From the NCBI GenBank assembly GCA_020848435.1, contig JADLAC010000002.1:186001-250000 (forward strand): 64,000 bases of DNA, read 5' to 3'. Below the pieces are notes generated by a model, which made no database searches, was not told the DNA's origin, and was given only the letters and a program-made list of their open reading frames with translations. Below are positions 9,000 through 16,994 of the stretch, one piece after another. The DNA comes from Burkholderiales bacterium (lineage in GTDB: Bacteria; Pseudomonadota; Gammaproteobacteria; Burkholderiales; WYBJ01). Both the position numbers and the translations under genes were made by a program. Numbering within the stretch: the stretch's first letter is position 1; every line of letters begins with the position of its first letter.

Positions 9000-9416
9000 A
9001 TGAGCACAGCTCAGCGCAGGATACGCGTATTGATGGGCAAGCCGGGCTTGTGTGGGCATGACCGCGGCATCGTGCTGGTGGTGATGGCGCTGCGTGATGC
9101 GGGCATGGAAGTGATCTATTCCGGCCGGCACAATTCGCCGGAGAGCCTGGTGGAAGTCGCCATCCAGGAAGACGTCGACGTGCTCGGGGTCAGCATTCTG
9201 GCCGGGGGGCACCTCGGCCTGTGCGAGCGCCTCGCCAAGCTCCTGCGTGAGCGCAATGCGCAAGACATCGTGCTGCTCGCGGGCGGTTTCATCCCGCCGG
9301 AGGATATTCCGAAGCTCAAGGCCTTCGGCGTAAGAGAAGTATTCCGGGACGGCGCCAAGCTCGAAGACATCGTCCAGTTCATCGAACAGGTAGCCGGGGA
9401 ACGCGCTGCCGCATGA
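9000..9416 (+). CDS. B12-dependent acyl-CoA mutase, small (cobalamin-binding) subunit
   Basis: A 138-residue stand-alone B12-binding domain. The canonical DxHxxG cobalamin loop (normally KPGLDGHDRG) here reads KPGLCGHDRG: Lys14 and the axial His20 are kept, but the aspartate that hydrogen-bonds this histidine is Cys18. VDVLGVSILAGGH and LLAGGF.P complete the nucleotide-tail pocket. It binds adenosylcobalamin base-off/His-on and pairs with the large subunit, whose stop lies 9 bases upstream; GAGG precedes the ATG at 9000. The Asp-to-Cys change is unusual and would alter tuning of the cobalt ligand. Confidence 0.92.
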   Translation: MSTAQRRIRVLMGKPGLCGHDRGIVLVVMALRDAGMEVIYSGRHNSPESLVEVAIQEDVDVLGVSILAGGHLGLCERLAKLLRERNAQDIVLLAGGFIPPEDIPKLKAFGVREVFRDGAKLEDIVQFIEQVAGERAAA

Positions 9417-9456
9417 CTATGAGCCCGCGCACTCGCGGGCGGCAAAGGATCCCACC

Positions 9457-10797
9457 ATGGGCGTAACCCAGACACTATCGAAGTTCCTCCTGGACACCAC
9501 CTACCAGGACTTTCCGCAAGAGGTCGTCGATCGGGCCAGGATGCTGGCGTTCGATTTCGTCGGTGGCGCCCTGGCGGGCTGCCATACCCACGTGAGCAAC
9601 ATCTTCACCGGCTACGTGCAGGACATGGCGGCGAAGCCCGAAGCGGTCGTCATTGGCCGGCGCGTCAAGACCACCGCGGCGTATGCCTCCTATCTCAACG
9701 GCCTGTTCAATCACTCGACCGAGCTGGAGTCCGTGAGCCAGCGCACGTCTCCCAATCCGCTCGCGGTCATCGCCACGGCCCTGTCGCTCGGCGACAAGAT
9801 GAAGCTCTCGGGCAAGAGCGTACTGGAGGGCCTGATCCTGGGCTTCGAGATCCAGGGCAGGATCGGCGGTCCATCGCTCAAGGGGATCAGCAAGAAGGGG
9901 CGGATCAGCATCTTCAACCACCTCGGGACGGCGGCTGCCGCCGCCAAGATGATCGGCTTGAGCTTCGACCAGACGCGGATGGCGCTCGGTACCGCCGCCT
10001 TTCAGGCAGGCGGCTTGATCACCTCGGTCGGGACGATGGCCCACGTCGCGGAGCTCGCCTACGCGTCGCGCGACGGCATCGAGGCCGCCGAGCTGGCGAA
10101 ACGAGGATTCACCGCGCATCCCGACATCATCGAGACGCCGCAGGGCTTTTGCGAGGCGTTGATCGAGGAAGGCGGCTACGACCTCGACGCCATGACGCGC
10201 GAGCTGGGTAAGAGCTACCAAGTCGTCGATCCCGGCATCTCCATCAAGAAGTATCCCTGCTGCTATCGCTCGCATCGCGCCCTCGACGCGTTCTACGACA
10301 TGCTGGACGAGCACCGGCTATCCAGCGACCAAGTCGAGAAGATCAGCGTCGACATGAATCTGTACGATTCATACCTCATGAAATTCCCCGAGCCCAAGAC
10401 CGGCGAAGAGGCGAAGTTCAGCTTCCGCCACATCTTTGGGGCGGCGCTGCTGAAGGGCAAAGTCTGGATCGATTCCTTTTCGGACGAAGCGGCGGTCGAT
10501 CCGAAATACGTCGCGGCCCGCGCGCGAGTGGACGAGGTCGTGCATCCCGATTGGCCCACCAGCCGAGCGGAGGCCCGCATTCCCGTCACGATCAAGCTCA
10601 AGGATGGACGCGTGCTGTCGAAGGAAAATGCCACGCCGCGGGAGCCGACTATGAATCAGCTCGTGGAGCGCTACCGCGAAGCCGCCGACGGCATACTGAC
10701 ACGCGATCAGACCGAGCAATCGATCGAGCAGCTGCTGCAGATCGAAAAATCGCAGGATGTGTCGCAGATCATGGCGCTGCTCGCCGTGCGCGCATGA
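9457..10797 (+). CDS. MmgE/PrpD family protein
   Basis: A 446-residue member of the family that includes 2-methylcitrate dehydratase and cis-aconitate decarboxylase. The usual active-site segment H.LDYDD is replaced by NHSTELESVS, while the KKYPCCYRSH motif of the C-terminal part is intact. AHVAELAYASRDG stands where the more usual KRLHAGWAA occurs. These changes suggest a substrate different from the next MmgE protein. It begins 40 bases after the B12 subunit gene and is followed by a second MmgE/PrpD gene, both lying between the mutase and its GTPase chaperone, so it probably handles the mutase substrate or product. Confidence 0.88.
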   Translation: MGVTQTLSKFLLDTTYQDFPQEVVDRARMLAFDFVGGALAGCHTHVSNIFTGYVQDMAAKPEAVVIGRRVKTTAAYASYLNGLFNHSTELESVSQRTSPNPLAVIATALSLGDKMKLSGKSVLEGLILGFEIQGRIGGPSLKGISKKGRISIFNHLGTAAAAAKMIGLSFDQTRMALGTAAFQAGGLITSVGTMAHVAELAYASRDGIEAAELAKRGFTAHPDIIETPQGFCEALIEEGGYDLDAMTRELGKSYQVVDPGISIKKYPCCYRSHRALDAFYDMLDEHRLSSDQVEKISVDMNLYDSYLMKFPEPKTGEEAKFSFRHIFGAALLKGKVWIDSFSDEAAVDPKYVAARARVDEVVHPDWPTSRAEARIPVTIKLKDGRVLSKENATPREPTMNQLVERYREAADGILTRDQTEQSIEQLLQIEKSQDVSQIMALLAVRA

Positions 10798-10902
10798 GCG
10801 GCCGTACGCAGGCGCGGGCTGGGGCTTGCCTCGAAGCCCGCTCCGCGCGCGGCCGGCATGACACGATGTCCCCTTGTCCCTCTTGAAGATCGGTCCCGAC
10901 CC

Positions 10903-12303
10903 ATGACTACGACGCCCACGATCGCCGAACGCCTGACGCAATTCAGCGAGACCCTGCAATTCGAAGCCATTCCGCCGCAGGTCATCGACAAGACCAAGCA
11001 GCACCTGCTCGACGTGGTCGGTGTCTGTCTGGGCTCCACCCGGATCGACTTCGGCAAGTCCATCCTCAAGACCGTCGCCGGTTGGGGCGGCACGCGCGAA
11101 GCGACGCTGATCGGCCGGCGTACCAAGGTGCCCGCGCATCATGCGGCGTTCTGCAACGGGGTGCTGGGCCATGGCCAGGATTACGACGACACCCACACCG
11201 AATCGGTGGTGCACCCGAGCGCGGCGCTGATGCCGGCCGCGCTGGCGGTGGCCGAGCGCACCGGCGCATCCGGGCGCGAGATGCTGACGGCGCTGGTCGC
11301 CGGCCTGGAAGCGACCATCCGGATCGCCATGCCCGCCCTCAACAAGATTCACCTGCGCGGATTCCACACGACCTCTGTCGCGGCCACGTTCGGCGCGGCG
11401 TTGATTACCGCGCGGCTGGAGCGCATCGGTCTCGCCCGGGCACTGCAGGCAACGGGTATCGGTGGCAGCTTCGCCTCCGGGTTGCTGGAATGCGTCCCCG
11501 CCGGATCGGGCGCCAAGCGCTTGCACGCGGGTTGGGGCGCGCTGTGCGGCATCGTCGCGGCCCAGTTGGCGCAGGCGGATTACACCGGCCCGAACACGGT
11601 GTTTGAGGGCAAGCTCGGCGTCTACAACTCCTTCCTGCGCGGCGAATCGCTCGACCTCGATACGATCTTCAATGGGTTGGGGCGGCAGTGGGAGATACTG
11701 GATATCCGCCCGAAGCTCTATCCGTGCTGTCATTACCTCCAGGCCTTCCTCGATTGCGCCGCGGCACTGCGACGCGAGAGCGGGATACCGGTCGAGGACA
11801 TCGCCGCGATTTCGTGTCGTATCGCGCAAGGGGCGGTCAACATGGTGTGCGAGCCCTGGGACAAGAAGCTCGCCCCTGTCACCGGCTACGACGCGCGTTT
11901 CAGCCTGCCGTTCGCGGTTGCGACGATGCTCATACGCGGCAAGGCGGGCGTGGCCGAGTTCTCGGAAAAAGTCGCGGCCGACCCGGAGATCCGCCGGCTG
12001 ATGGCAAAGGTCACCTACAGCGTCGAGCCGAGCTACCAGGTAAAGGACATGCCGGGCTGGGTGGAAGTCACGCTGCGCAATGGGACGCGGCACGTGCGCG
12101 AAGTGCCCGAGGTGCGCGGCAGCGCGAAGCAGCCGATCGCGCTGGAAGAGCTGTTGGAGAAGTTCAACGCCAACACCTCCTTCCTCGACGCCGGTCAACG
12201 CTCGCGTATCGCCGACGAGGTCCTGGCGATCGACAAGGACGCCGACGTGCGCCGATTCATGACGCGCTTGGGTGCACCCGAGGTGGTCAGGAATGCAGCC
12301 TGA
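10903..12303 (+). CDS. MmgE/PrpD family protein
   Basis: A 466-residue family member with a canonical active-site region: HGQDYDDTH, a following HPSAALMPAAL, KRLHAGWGA near residue 205, and KLYPCCHYLQ. This is the most classical MmgE sequence in the window and the most likely to be an active dehydratase or decarboxylase. I chose the ATG at 10903; an in-frame ATG at 10858 would add 15 residues that do not look conserved. It sits 105 bases after the first MmgE gene and 72 bases before meaB. Paired, sequence-divergent MmgE genes suggest either a heteromer or two successive steps. Confidence 0.88.
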   Translation: MTTTPTIAERLTQFSETLQFEAIPPQVIDKTKQHLLDVVGVCLGSTRIDFGKSILKTVAGWGGTREATLIGRRTKVPAHHAAFCNGVLGHGQDYDDTHTESVVHPSAALMPAALAVAERTGASGREMLTALVAGLEATIRIAMPALNKIHLRGFHTTSVAATFGAALITARLERIGLARALQATGIGGSFASGLLECVPAGSGAKRLHAGWGALCGIVAAQLAQADYTGPNTVFEGKLGVYNSFLRGESLDLDTIFNGLGRQWEILDIRPKLYPCCHYLQAFLDCAAALRRESGIPVEDIAAISCRIAQGAVNMVCEPWDKKLAPVTGYDARFSLPFAVATMLIRGKAGVAEFSEKVAADPEIRRLMAKVTYSVEPSYQVKDMPGWVEVTLRNGTRHVREVPEVRGSAKQPIALEELLEKFNANTSFLDAGQRSRIADEVLAIDKDADVRRFMTRLGAPEVVRNAA

Positions 12304-12375
12304 ACGGCGCGCGCCGCGCATTGCAGCGCGCGGCGCCGCTGTGTGCTTGCGCGCCATGCGCGTTGAGCCGCGCCT

Positions 12376-13341
12376 GTGACGATGGGCGATCGCCTCGGCG
12401 GCAGCGCCGATGATTACGTCGCAGGAATACTGCGTGGCGATCGCCGCTCGATAGCGCGCGCGATTTCGGCGGTCGAGAACGAGACCGCGACCGGTCGCGC
12501 GATCTTGCGCAATATCCAGCGCCACCTGGGGCGCGCGCAGCTCATCGGCATCACCGGTGCTCCGGGCGCCGGCAAGTCCACGCTGGTGAGCGCGCTGATC
12601 GGCGAGTTCCTGGGTCGCGGCAGGTCGGTGGGCGTGGTCGCGGTCGATCCGTCGAGCCCGTTCAGCGGCGGCGCCATCCTGGGCGATCGCATCCGCATGG
12701 AGCGTCATTCGCTCGCCGAGCGGACCTTCATTCGCTCGCTGGCGACACGCGGCCATTCGGGCGGCCTGTCGCGCGCGGTGGTCGCCGTCGTCGATGTGCT
12801 GGATGCCGCAGGCTTCGACCTCATAATCGTCGAAACCGTCGGCGTCGGGCAATCGGAAGTGGAGATCGCCGAGATTGCCGACACCCGCATCGTGGTGTGC
12901 CCGCCGGGGCTAGGCGACGACGTGCAAGCCATCAAGGCGGGCATCCTCGAGATTGCCGACATCCTCGTTGTGAGCAAGGCCGACCTGCCGCTCGCCGACA
13001 AGACCGAGCTGGATTTGCGCTTCATGTTGAGCGTGCGCGACCCGTCGGCGCGCCAGCCCGCGATCGTGCGCGTGAGCTCGGTCGCGAGCATCGGCATCAC
13101 CGAGCTGGCCGACTCGATCGATGCCAGGCGAGATCTGGGTGTAGGCAAACGCGGGATCGGTTCGCGCGCGCGCATGCGCCGGCTATTCGCGCAAGAGGCG
13201 GCCAACCTGCTGCGCCGGCGGATGACGTCCATCGAAAGTCCGGCGCTGGACGCGCTGTGCGATGCCGTCGCATGCGGCGACATCGATCACGAGCAGGCGT
13301 CGTTGCAGGCCATGCGCCTGGTCATGGAAGGGTGTCGTTGA
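12376..13341 (+). CDS. meaB: MeaB/ArgK-type G-protein chaperone of the acyl-CoA mutase
   Basis: A 321-residue P-loop GTPase that loads and protects B12-dependent acyl-CoA mutases. Walker A is GAPGAGKST (61-69), the family mark VDPSSPFSGGAILGDR follows, then ETVGVGQSE (switch region) and the base-recognition motif, which reads SKAD instead of NKAD. The Asn-to-Ser change in that motif is worth noting but occurs in some GTPases. Start is GTG at 12376 or ATG at 12382; neither changes the domain. It is the last gene of the mutase set and converges with the LysR gene 18 bases on. Its presence confirms that the upstream pair is a true B12 mutase. Confidence 0.93.
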   Translation: MTMGDRLGGSADDYVAGILRGDRRSIARAISAVENETATGRAILRNIQRHLGRAQLIGITGAPGAGKSTLVSALIGEFLGRGRSVGVVAVDPSSPFSGGAILGDRIRMERHSLAERTFIRSLATRGHSGGLSRAVVAVVDVLDAAGFDLIIVETVGVGQSEVEIAEIADTRIVVCPPGLGDDVQAIKAGILEIADILVVSKADLPLADKTELDLRFMLSVRDPSARQPAIVRVSSVASIGITELADSIDARRDLGVGKRGIGSRARMRRLFAQEAANLLRRRMTSIESPALDALCDAVACGDIDHEQASLQAMRLVMEGCR

Positions 13342-13359
13342 GCCTTGAGAGCAGCGCGA

Positions 13360-14271
13360 TCAGTGCTTGCGCGCCTTGGCGTTCGGCGATTGCCTGAAGG
13401 TGCTGCAGGCCTGGGCGAGCTGGGCGATGACCTGGGACAGCGGTTGAATCTGGCGTTGCTCGAAAACCGCGACATACTCGAGGGCCGGCAGCCGCGGCGC
13501 GATGTTCAAGACCTGCAGCCGGCCGTCGTCGACCTCGTGCGCGAAGTGCTCGCGCGGCAGGTAGCTCACGCCCAGCCCGGCTATGGTGAGCGCGGCCAGC
13601 ACGCCGATGCTGTTGCAGGCATTGGTTCGCTTCATGGTCGCGCCGCTCGCCTCGAACCACTTGGCGAGCAGCTTGTGCAGGTTCGAGTCGTGGGTGAGCG
13701 TGAGCAGCGGCCATGCGTGCAAATCCCGCGGCGTGAGCCGCTTGCTCGGCACCCCGAGCTTGCTGCTCGCCATCCAGGCGAATTCGACCGATCCCAGCGA
13801 TACGTTCGCCAATCCGGGCTCTTCGATCGGTCCCGGCAGCACGGCGACGTCCAGATCGCCGCTTTGCAGCTTGCGCAACTGAGTGAGCGTGAGATCGACG
13901 TCGAGCTCGAGGGCGATATCGGGATACTCTTCGTTGATCGCGCCGACCAGCTTCGGCAGCCAGGTGACGGCGACGAACTCGGTGACGCCGAGCCGTACCG
14001 TTCCGGACAGGACCTTGGGATCGCCGATGCGGTGGCGGATTTCCGATGTCGCGGCCATCAGCCGTTCCGCGTACGGAATCAGCTCCTGGCCCTTGGCGGT
14101 CAGTCGGGCCGAGCGCTGATTGCGGTCGAACAAGGTGACCCCGAGGCTGCTCTCCAGGTCCTGGATGCGCATCGATACGGCGGACTGGGTGGAGTGCAGA
14201 TGATGGGCGGCGGCGGCGAATCCGCCCAGGCGGCAAACCCAGTAGAAGGTTTCGAGTTGTTTCAGGGTCAC
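13360..14271 (-). CDS. LysR-family transcriptional regulator
   Basis: A 303-residue LysR protein: winged HTH in residues 1-60 (TLKQLETFYWVCRLGGF, STQSAVSMRIQDLESSLG), then a co-inducer-binding domain with the usual two lobes. Start is a GTG at 14271 (TLKQLETF follows directly, as is normal for the family); another GTG at 14310 would add 13 residues. Neither has a clear ribosome site. It is divergent from an MmgE/PrpD gene (258-base gap), the normal arrangement for a LysR protein and its target, and convergent with the mutase set. The effector is probably an organic acid or acyl-CoA handled by these genes. Confidence 0.9.
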   Translation of the reverse strand: MTLKQLETFYWVCRLGGFAAAAHHLHSTQSAVSMRIQDLESSLGVTLFDRNQRSARLTAKGQELIPYAERLMAATSEIRHRIGDPKVLSGTVRLGVTEFVAVTWLPKLVGAINEEYPDIALELDVDLTLTQLRKLQSGDLDVAVLPGPIEEPGLANVSLGSVEFAWMASSKLGVPSKRLTPRDLHAWPLLTLTHDSNLHKLLAKWFEASGATMKRTNACNSIGVLAALTIAGLGVSYLPREHFAHEVDDGRLQVLNIAPRLPALEYVAVFEQRQIQPLSQVIAQLAQACSTFRQSPNAKARKH

Positions 14272-14475
14272 GGCGGCGCGAAGCGTGTGGTGTGGAGAAA
14301 ATGTTATCACCTGTGTTGTGCACCAGCCGTATCGCCGTGCCGGCGTGCGCGAACGTTGCGAATCGATCGGTGCAGGAGCGCAGAGCAGGGCGCTTCGCTC
14401 GCGGTCGTTGTGATGGTTATGGGCTTGCCGGAGTCGATTTCGCGAAGCGGTTCCGCCGCCCACGCGAGCTCGATT

Positions 14476-14496
14476 GCGACAGGCTCCTGGCCTGGA
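14476..14496. repeat. Degenerate copy of dispersed GACAGGCTCCT repeat
   Basis: GCGACAGGCTCCTGGCCTGG is close to two other copies at 35677-35702 and 59394-59410. It lies in the divergent LysR/MmgE intergenic region. This copy has only a weak inverted repeat. Confidence 0.45.
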
Positions 14497-14529
14497 TAGT
14501 CCCGCTAAACTTATCGAGAGGCAGCCCTC

Positions 14530-15864
14530 ATGCTCGTCAACGAATTCGGAAAATTCATCGCCCAGACCGGCTACGAAAGCCTGCCGGCCGCTGTCGTCGC
14601 CACCGTCAAGCTGCGGGTTCTGGACTTGCTGGCGGCGGGTCTCGCGGGATACAAGATGGGCTGTCATAAGCAGTTGCTGCCCATTCTCGGCGGAGCGCCA
14701 GAAGCCACGGTCTGGGGCGTGGGGAACAAGCTCGCCTTGCGCGATGCGATTCTGGCCAACAGTTTCATGTCGCATGCGCTTTACATCGAAGATGGGTCGC
14801 GCTTCACCGGCGGCCATCCCTCGCCCGTGGTCATGCCCGCTGCGATCGCACTGGCGGAAACCCAGCGCAGCTCGGGTAAGGATTTGATTGCCGCGGTAGC
14901 CGCCGGCTACGAGGTATTCCTGCGGCTCGGGCGGGCTATCTACCCTTCCACCGTCGTGCGGGGTTTTCAGAGCACCGCGGTGCTCGGCGCGGCGGCTTCC
15001 GCGGCGGCGTGCGCGAGCCTGCTGCATTACACCTCGGCGCATGCGAAAAACGCGATCGCAATCGCTTGCAGCCTGGGCGTTGGGCTCAAGGAGGCGCTCA
15101 AGAGCTCCGGCAGCCAGCCCATTCAAGTGGCGCGTAGCTGCGAGGGCGGGCTGATGGCGGCGCTCTTTGCCGGCCAGGGCGCCGAAGGCGCGGACAGCAT
15201 ACTCGAGGCCGGCTTTCTGAAGGCGTTCGCGGAAGACCCGCCGACCGACGCCATCCTCAGCGGCCTCGGGCGCGACTTCCGCATCTTCGAGACCTACATC
15301 AAGGTCCACGGCGGCTGCCGCGGCAACCACGCTCCGGTCGACGTGGTGCAGGATGTGATACGCAACAATGCCATCGCGCCGGAAAGCATCGCCAGTATCG
15401 CGATTCGGGTCGACTCGGTAACCTATGCAGCGGAGATTCACGCGCCCAAGAGCGGCAACGAGGCTCAATTCAGCGTCGCTTTCGCAGTGGCCGCCGCGGT
15501 GGTCAAAGGCGACGCCTCGATCTTCCGCTACACGGATGCGACGCTGGCCGATCCGGACGTTCGTGCAATGATGGCCAAGGTGACGGTCGAAGTCGATCGT
15601 GAGCTCGACAAGGGTTATCCCGAGAACCGCGCGGCGGGCGCGCAGATCGTGCTCACCGACGCCCGGCGTTACAGCGGCACCATCCCGAATGCGAAAGGCG
15701 AGCCGGAAGCGCCGTTCAGCGCCGCTGACATAGAGTCCAAGTTTCTCACGCTGGCAGAAGACATTCTGCCCGGCGGCGGGGGGCGTGTGCACGAGCTGGT
15801 GATGGGCCTGGAGCGTCTGCCCGATGTCGGCGTCGTGGCTGCTGCGCTGAAGGCGAAAGATTGA
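14530..15864 (+). CDS. MmgE/PrpD family protein
   Basis: A 444-residue family member. The active-site segment is SHALYIEDGSRFTGGHPS, with Glu in place of the first Asp of the classic D.DD pattern, and the lysine motif is replaced by QPIQVARSCEGG. The C-terminal YPCC motif is IKVHGGCRGNH. It is therefore a different sub-branch from the two MmgE proteins beside the mutase. The ATG at 14530 follows a short GAGG. It is divergent from the LysR gene, so it is the likeliest regulated target, and is followed closely by a Bug binding protein. Confidence 0.87.
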   Translation: MLVNEFGKFIAQTGYESLPAAVVATVKLRVLDLLAAGLAGYKMGCHKQLLPILGGAPEATVWGVGNKLALRDAILANSFMSHALYIEDGSRFTGGHPSPVVMPAAIALAETQRSSGKDLIAAVAAGYEVFLRLGRAIYPSTVVRGFQSTAVLGAAASAAACASLLHYTSAHAKNAIAIACSLGVGLKEALKSSGSQPIQVARSCEGGLMAALFAGQGAEGADSILEAGFLKAFAEDPPTDAILSGLGRDFRIFETYIKVHGGCRGNHAPVDVVQDVIRNNAIAPESIASIAIRVDSVTYAAEIHAPKSGNEAQFSVAFAVAAAVVKGDASIFRYTDATLADPDVRAMMAKVTVEVDRELDKGYPENRAAGAQIVLTDARRYSGTIPNAKGEPEAPFSAADIESKFLTLAEDILPGGGGRVHELVMGLERLPDVGVVAAALKAKD

Positions 15865-15923
15865 TTGGCACGCGGAGCCGGTCCGCGGCTGATCGGGTTC
15901 GGCGAAGGAAGATCATCGACGCC

Positions 15924-16928
15924 GTGATTGAATGCCGAAGCAGTCGATCCATCGCCTGCGCCGCGGGGTCAGGCGCTGTCGCATGGGCATTGCTTGCGGC
16001 ATTGCCGGCGAACGCCGCCGCCCCGAGCGCGTATCCGCTGAAGCCCATACGAATCGTCGTCGGCACCGCACCGGGCGGGGGCATCGACACGGTAGCCAGA
16101 AAAGTCGGCGCCAAGCTATCCGAGTCCTTGGGTCAAGCCGTGATCGTGGACAACCGGCCCGGAGGCGCGCAACGCATCGCCACGGAGCTGGTGGCGAAGT
16201 CGGCCCCCGATGGCTATACGCTCATGTGCATCAGCAGCACGCACGCGATCATTCCGAGCCTGTTCAAAGATCTGCCCTTCGATCCCGTGCGCGATTTCGC
16301 GCCGGTATCGATGCTCGCCTGGGGCCCGAACCTGCTGGTGGTGCACCCTTCACTGCCTCCGCGCAATCTCAAGGAGTTCATAAGCTTTGCGAAGCGGCGG
16401 CCGGGTCAGCTCAATTATGGCTCGTCGGGAACCGGCAGCCTGGGCCACCTCGGCATGGAGCTCTTGAAGTCCATGACGGGTATGGACCTCGTCCACATAC
16501 CGTACAAAGGCGCGGCGCCCGCGCTGACCGCCATTCTGTCCGGCGAGATCGCGGTGGAGATCACCCAGATCATCACCGTGCTGCCGCAAGTAAGGACAGG
16601 CCGGCTGCGCGCCATCGGCATCACCAGCGCCACCCGCTCGCCTGCGTTGCCGGAGGTTCCAACGATCGCCGAAGCAGGCGCCGCGGGCTTTCAAGGCAGC
16701 TCGTGGTTCGGCATCGTGGCGCCGGGCCGCACGCCGCTCGAGATCGTGACCAGGCTGAACCACGAATTGGTCAAAGTGATGCACCTGCCGGACATGAGGG
16801 CGGATTTGACGCGCGAGGGTGCCATTCCCGTCGGCGACTCGTCCGCGGAATTTGCGCAGACGCTGCGCTCCGAGATTGCCAAGTGGTCCAGGGTCGCGAA
16901 GGCGAGCGGGATCGTCGCGGAGCAGTGA
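15924..16928 (+). CDS. Bug/TctC-family periplasmic solute-binding protein
   Basis: A TTT receptor of about 334 residues. A signal peptide core AVAWALLAALPANAAA precedes YPLKPIRIVVGTAPGGGID. VDNRPGGAQR (lacking the usual GAGG spacing), SAPDGYTL and HIPYKGAAPALT follow. The GTG at 15924 lies after GGAAG; a TTG at 15861 would overlap the preceding MmgE stop by 4 bases and give 21 extra residues, so translational coupling is also possible. It is paired with the upstream MmgE/PrpD gene and converges with another MmgE gene. Confidence 0.9.
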   Translation: MIECRSSRSIACAAGSGAVAWALLAALPANAAAPSAYPLKPIRIVVGTAPGGGIDTVARKVGAKLSESLGQAVIVDNRPGGAQRIATELVAKSAPDGYTLMCISSTHAIIPSLFKDLPFDPVRDFAPVSMLAWGPNLLVVHPSLPPRNLKEFISFAKRRPGQLNYGSSGTGSLGHLGMELLKSMTGMDLVHIPYKGAAPALTAILSGEIAVEITQIITVLPQVRTGRLRAIGITSATRSPALPEVPTIAEAGAAGFQGSSWFGIVAPGRTPLEIVTRLNHELVKVMHLPDMRADLTREGAIPVGDSSAEFAQTLRSEIAKWSRVAKASGIVAEQ

Positions 16929-16994
16929 ACCGACGCGATTGACGCGCCGAGAGGGAAGTACCGGCGCCGCCCGGTCGGGCCGCACCCGAGCCGA

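Noticed and set aside
10369-12852. 827-codon open frame antisense to two MmgE genes and meaB
   Set aside because: It covers three well-supported genes, is rich in Arg, His, Gln and Asp, and has no domain signature. Long antisense frames are common at this GC content.
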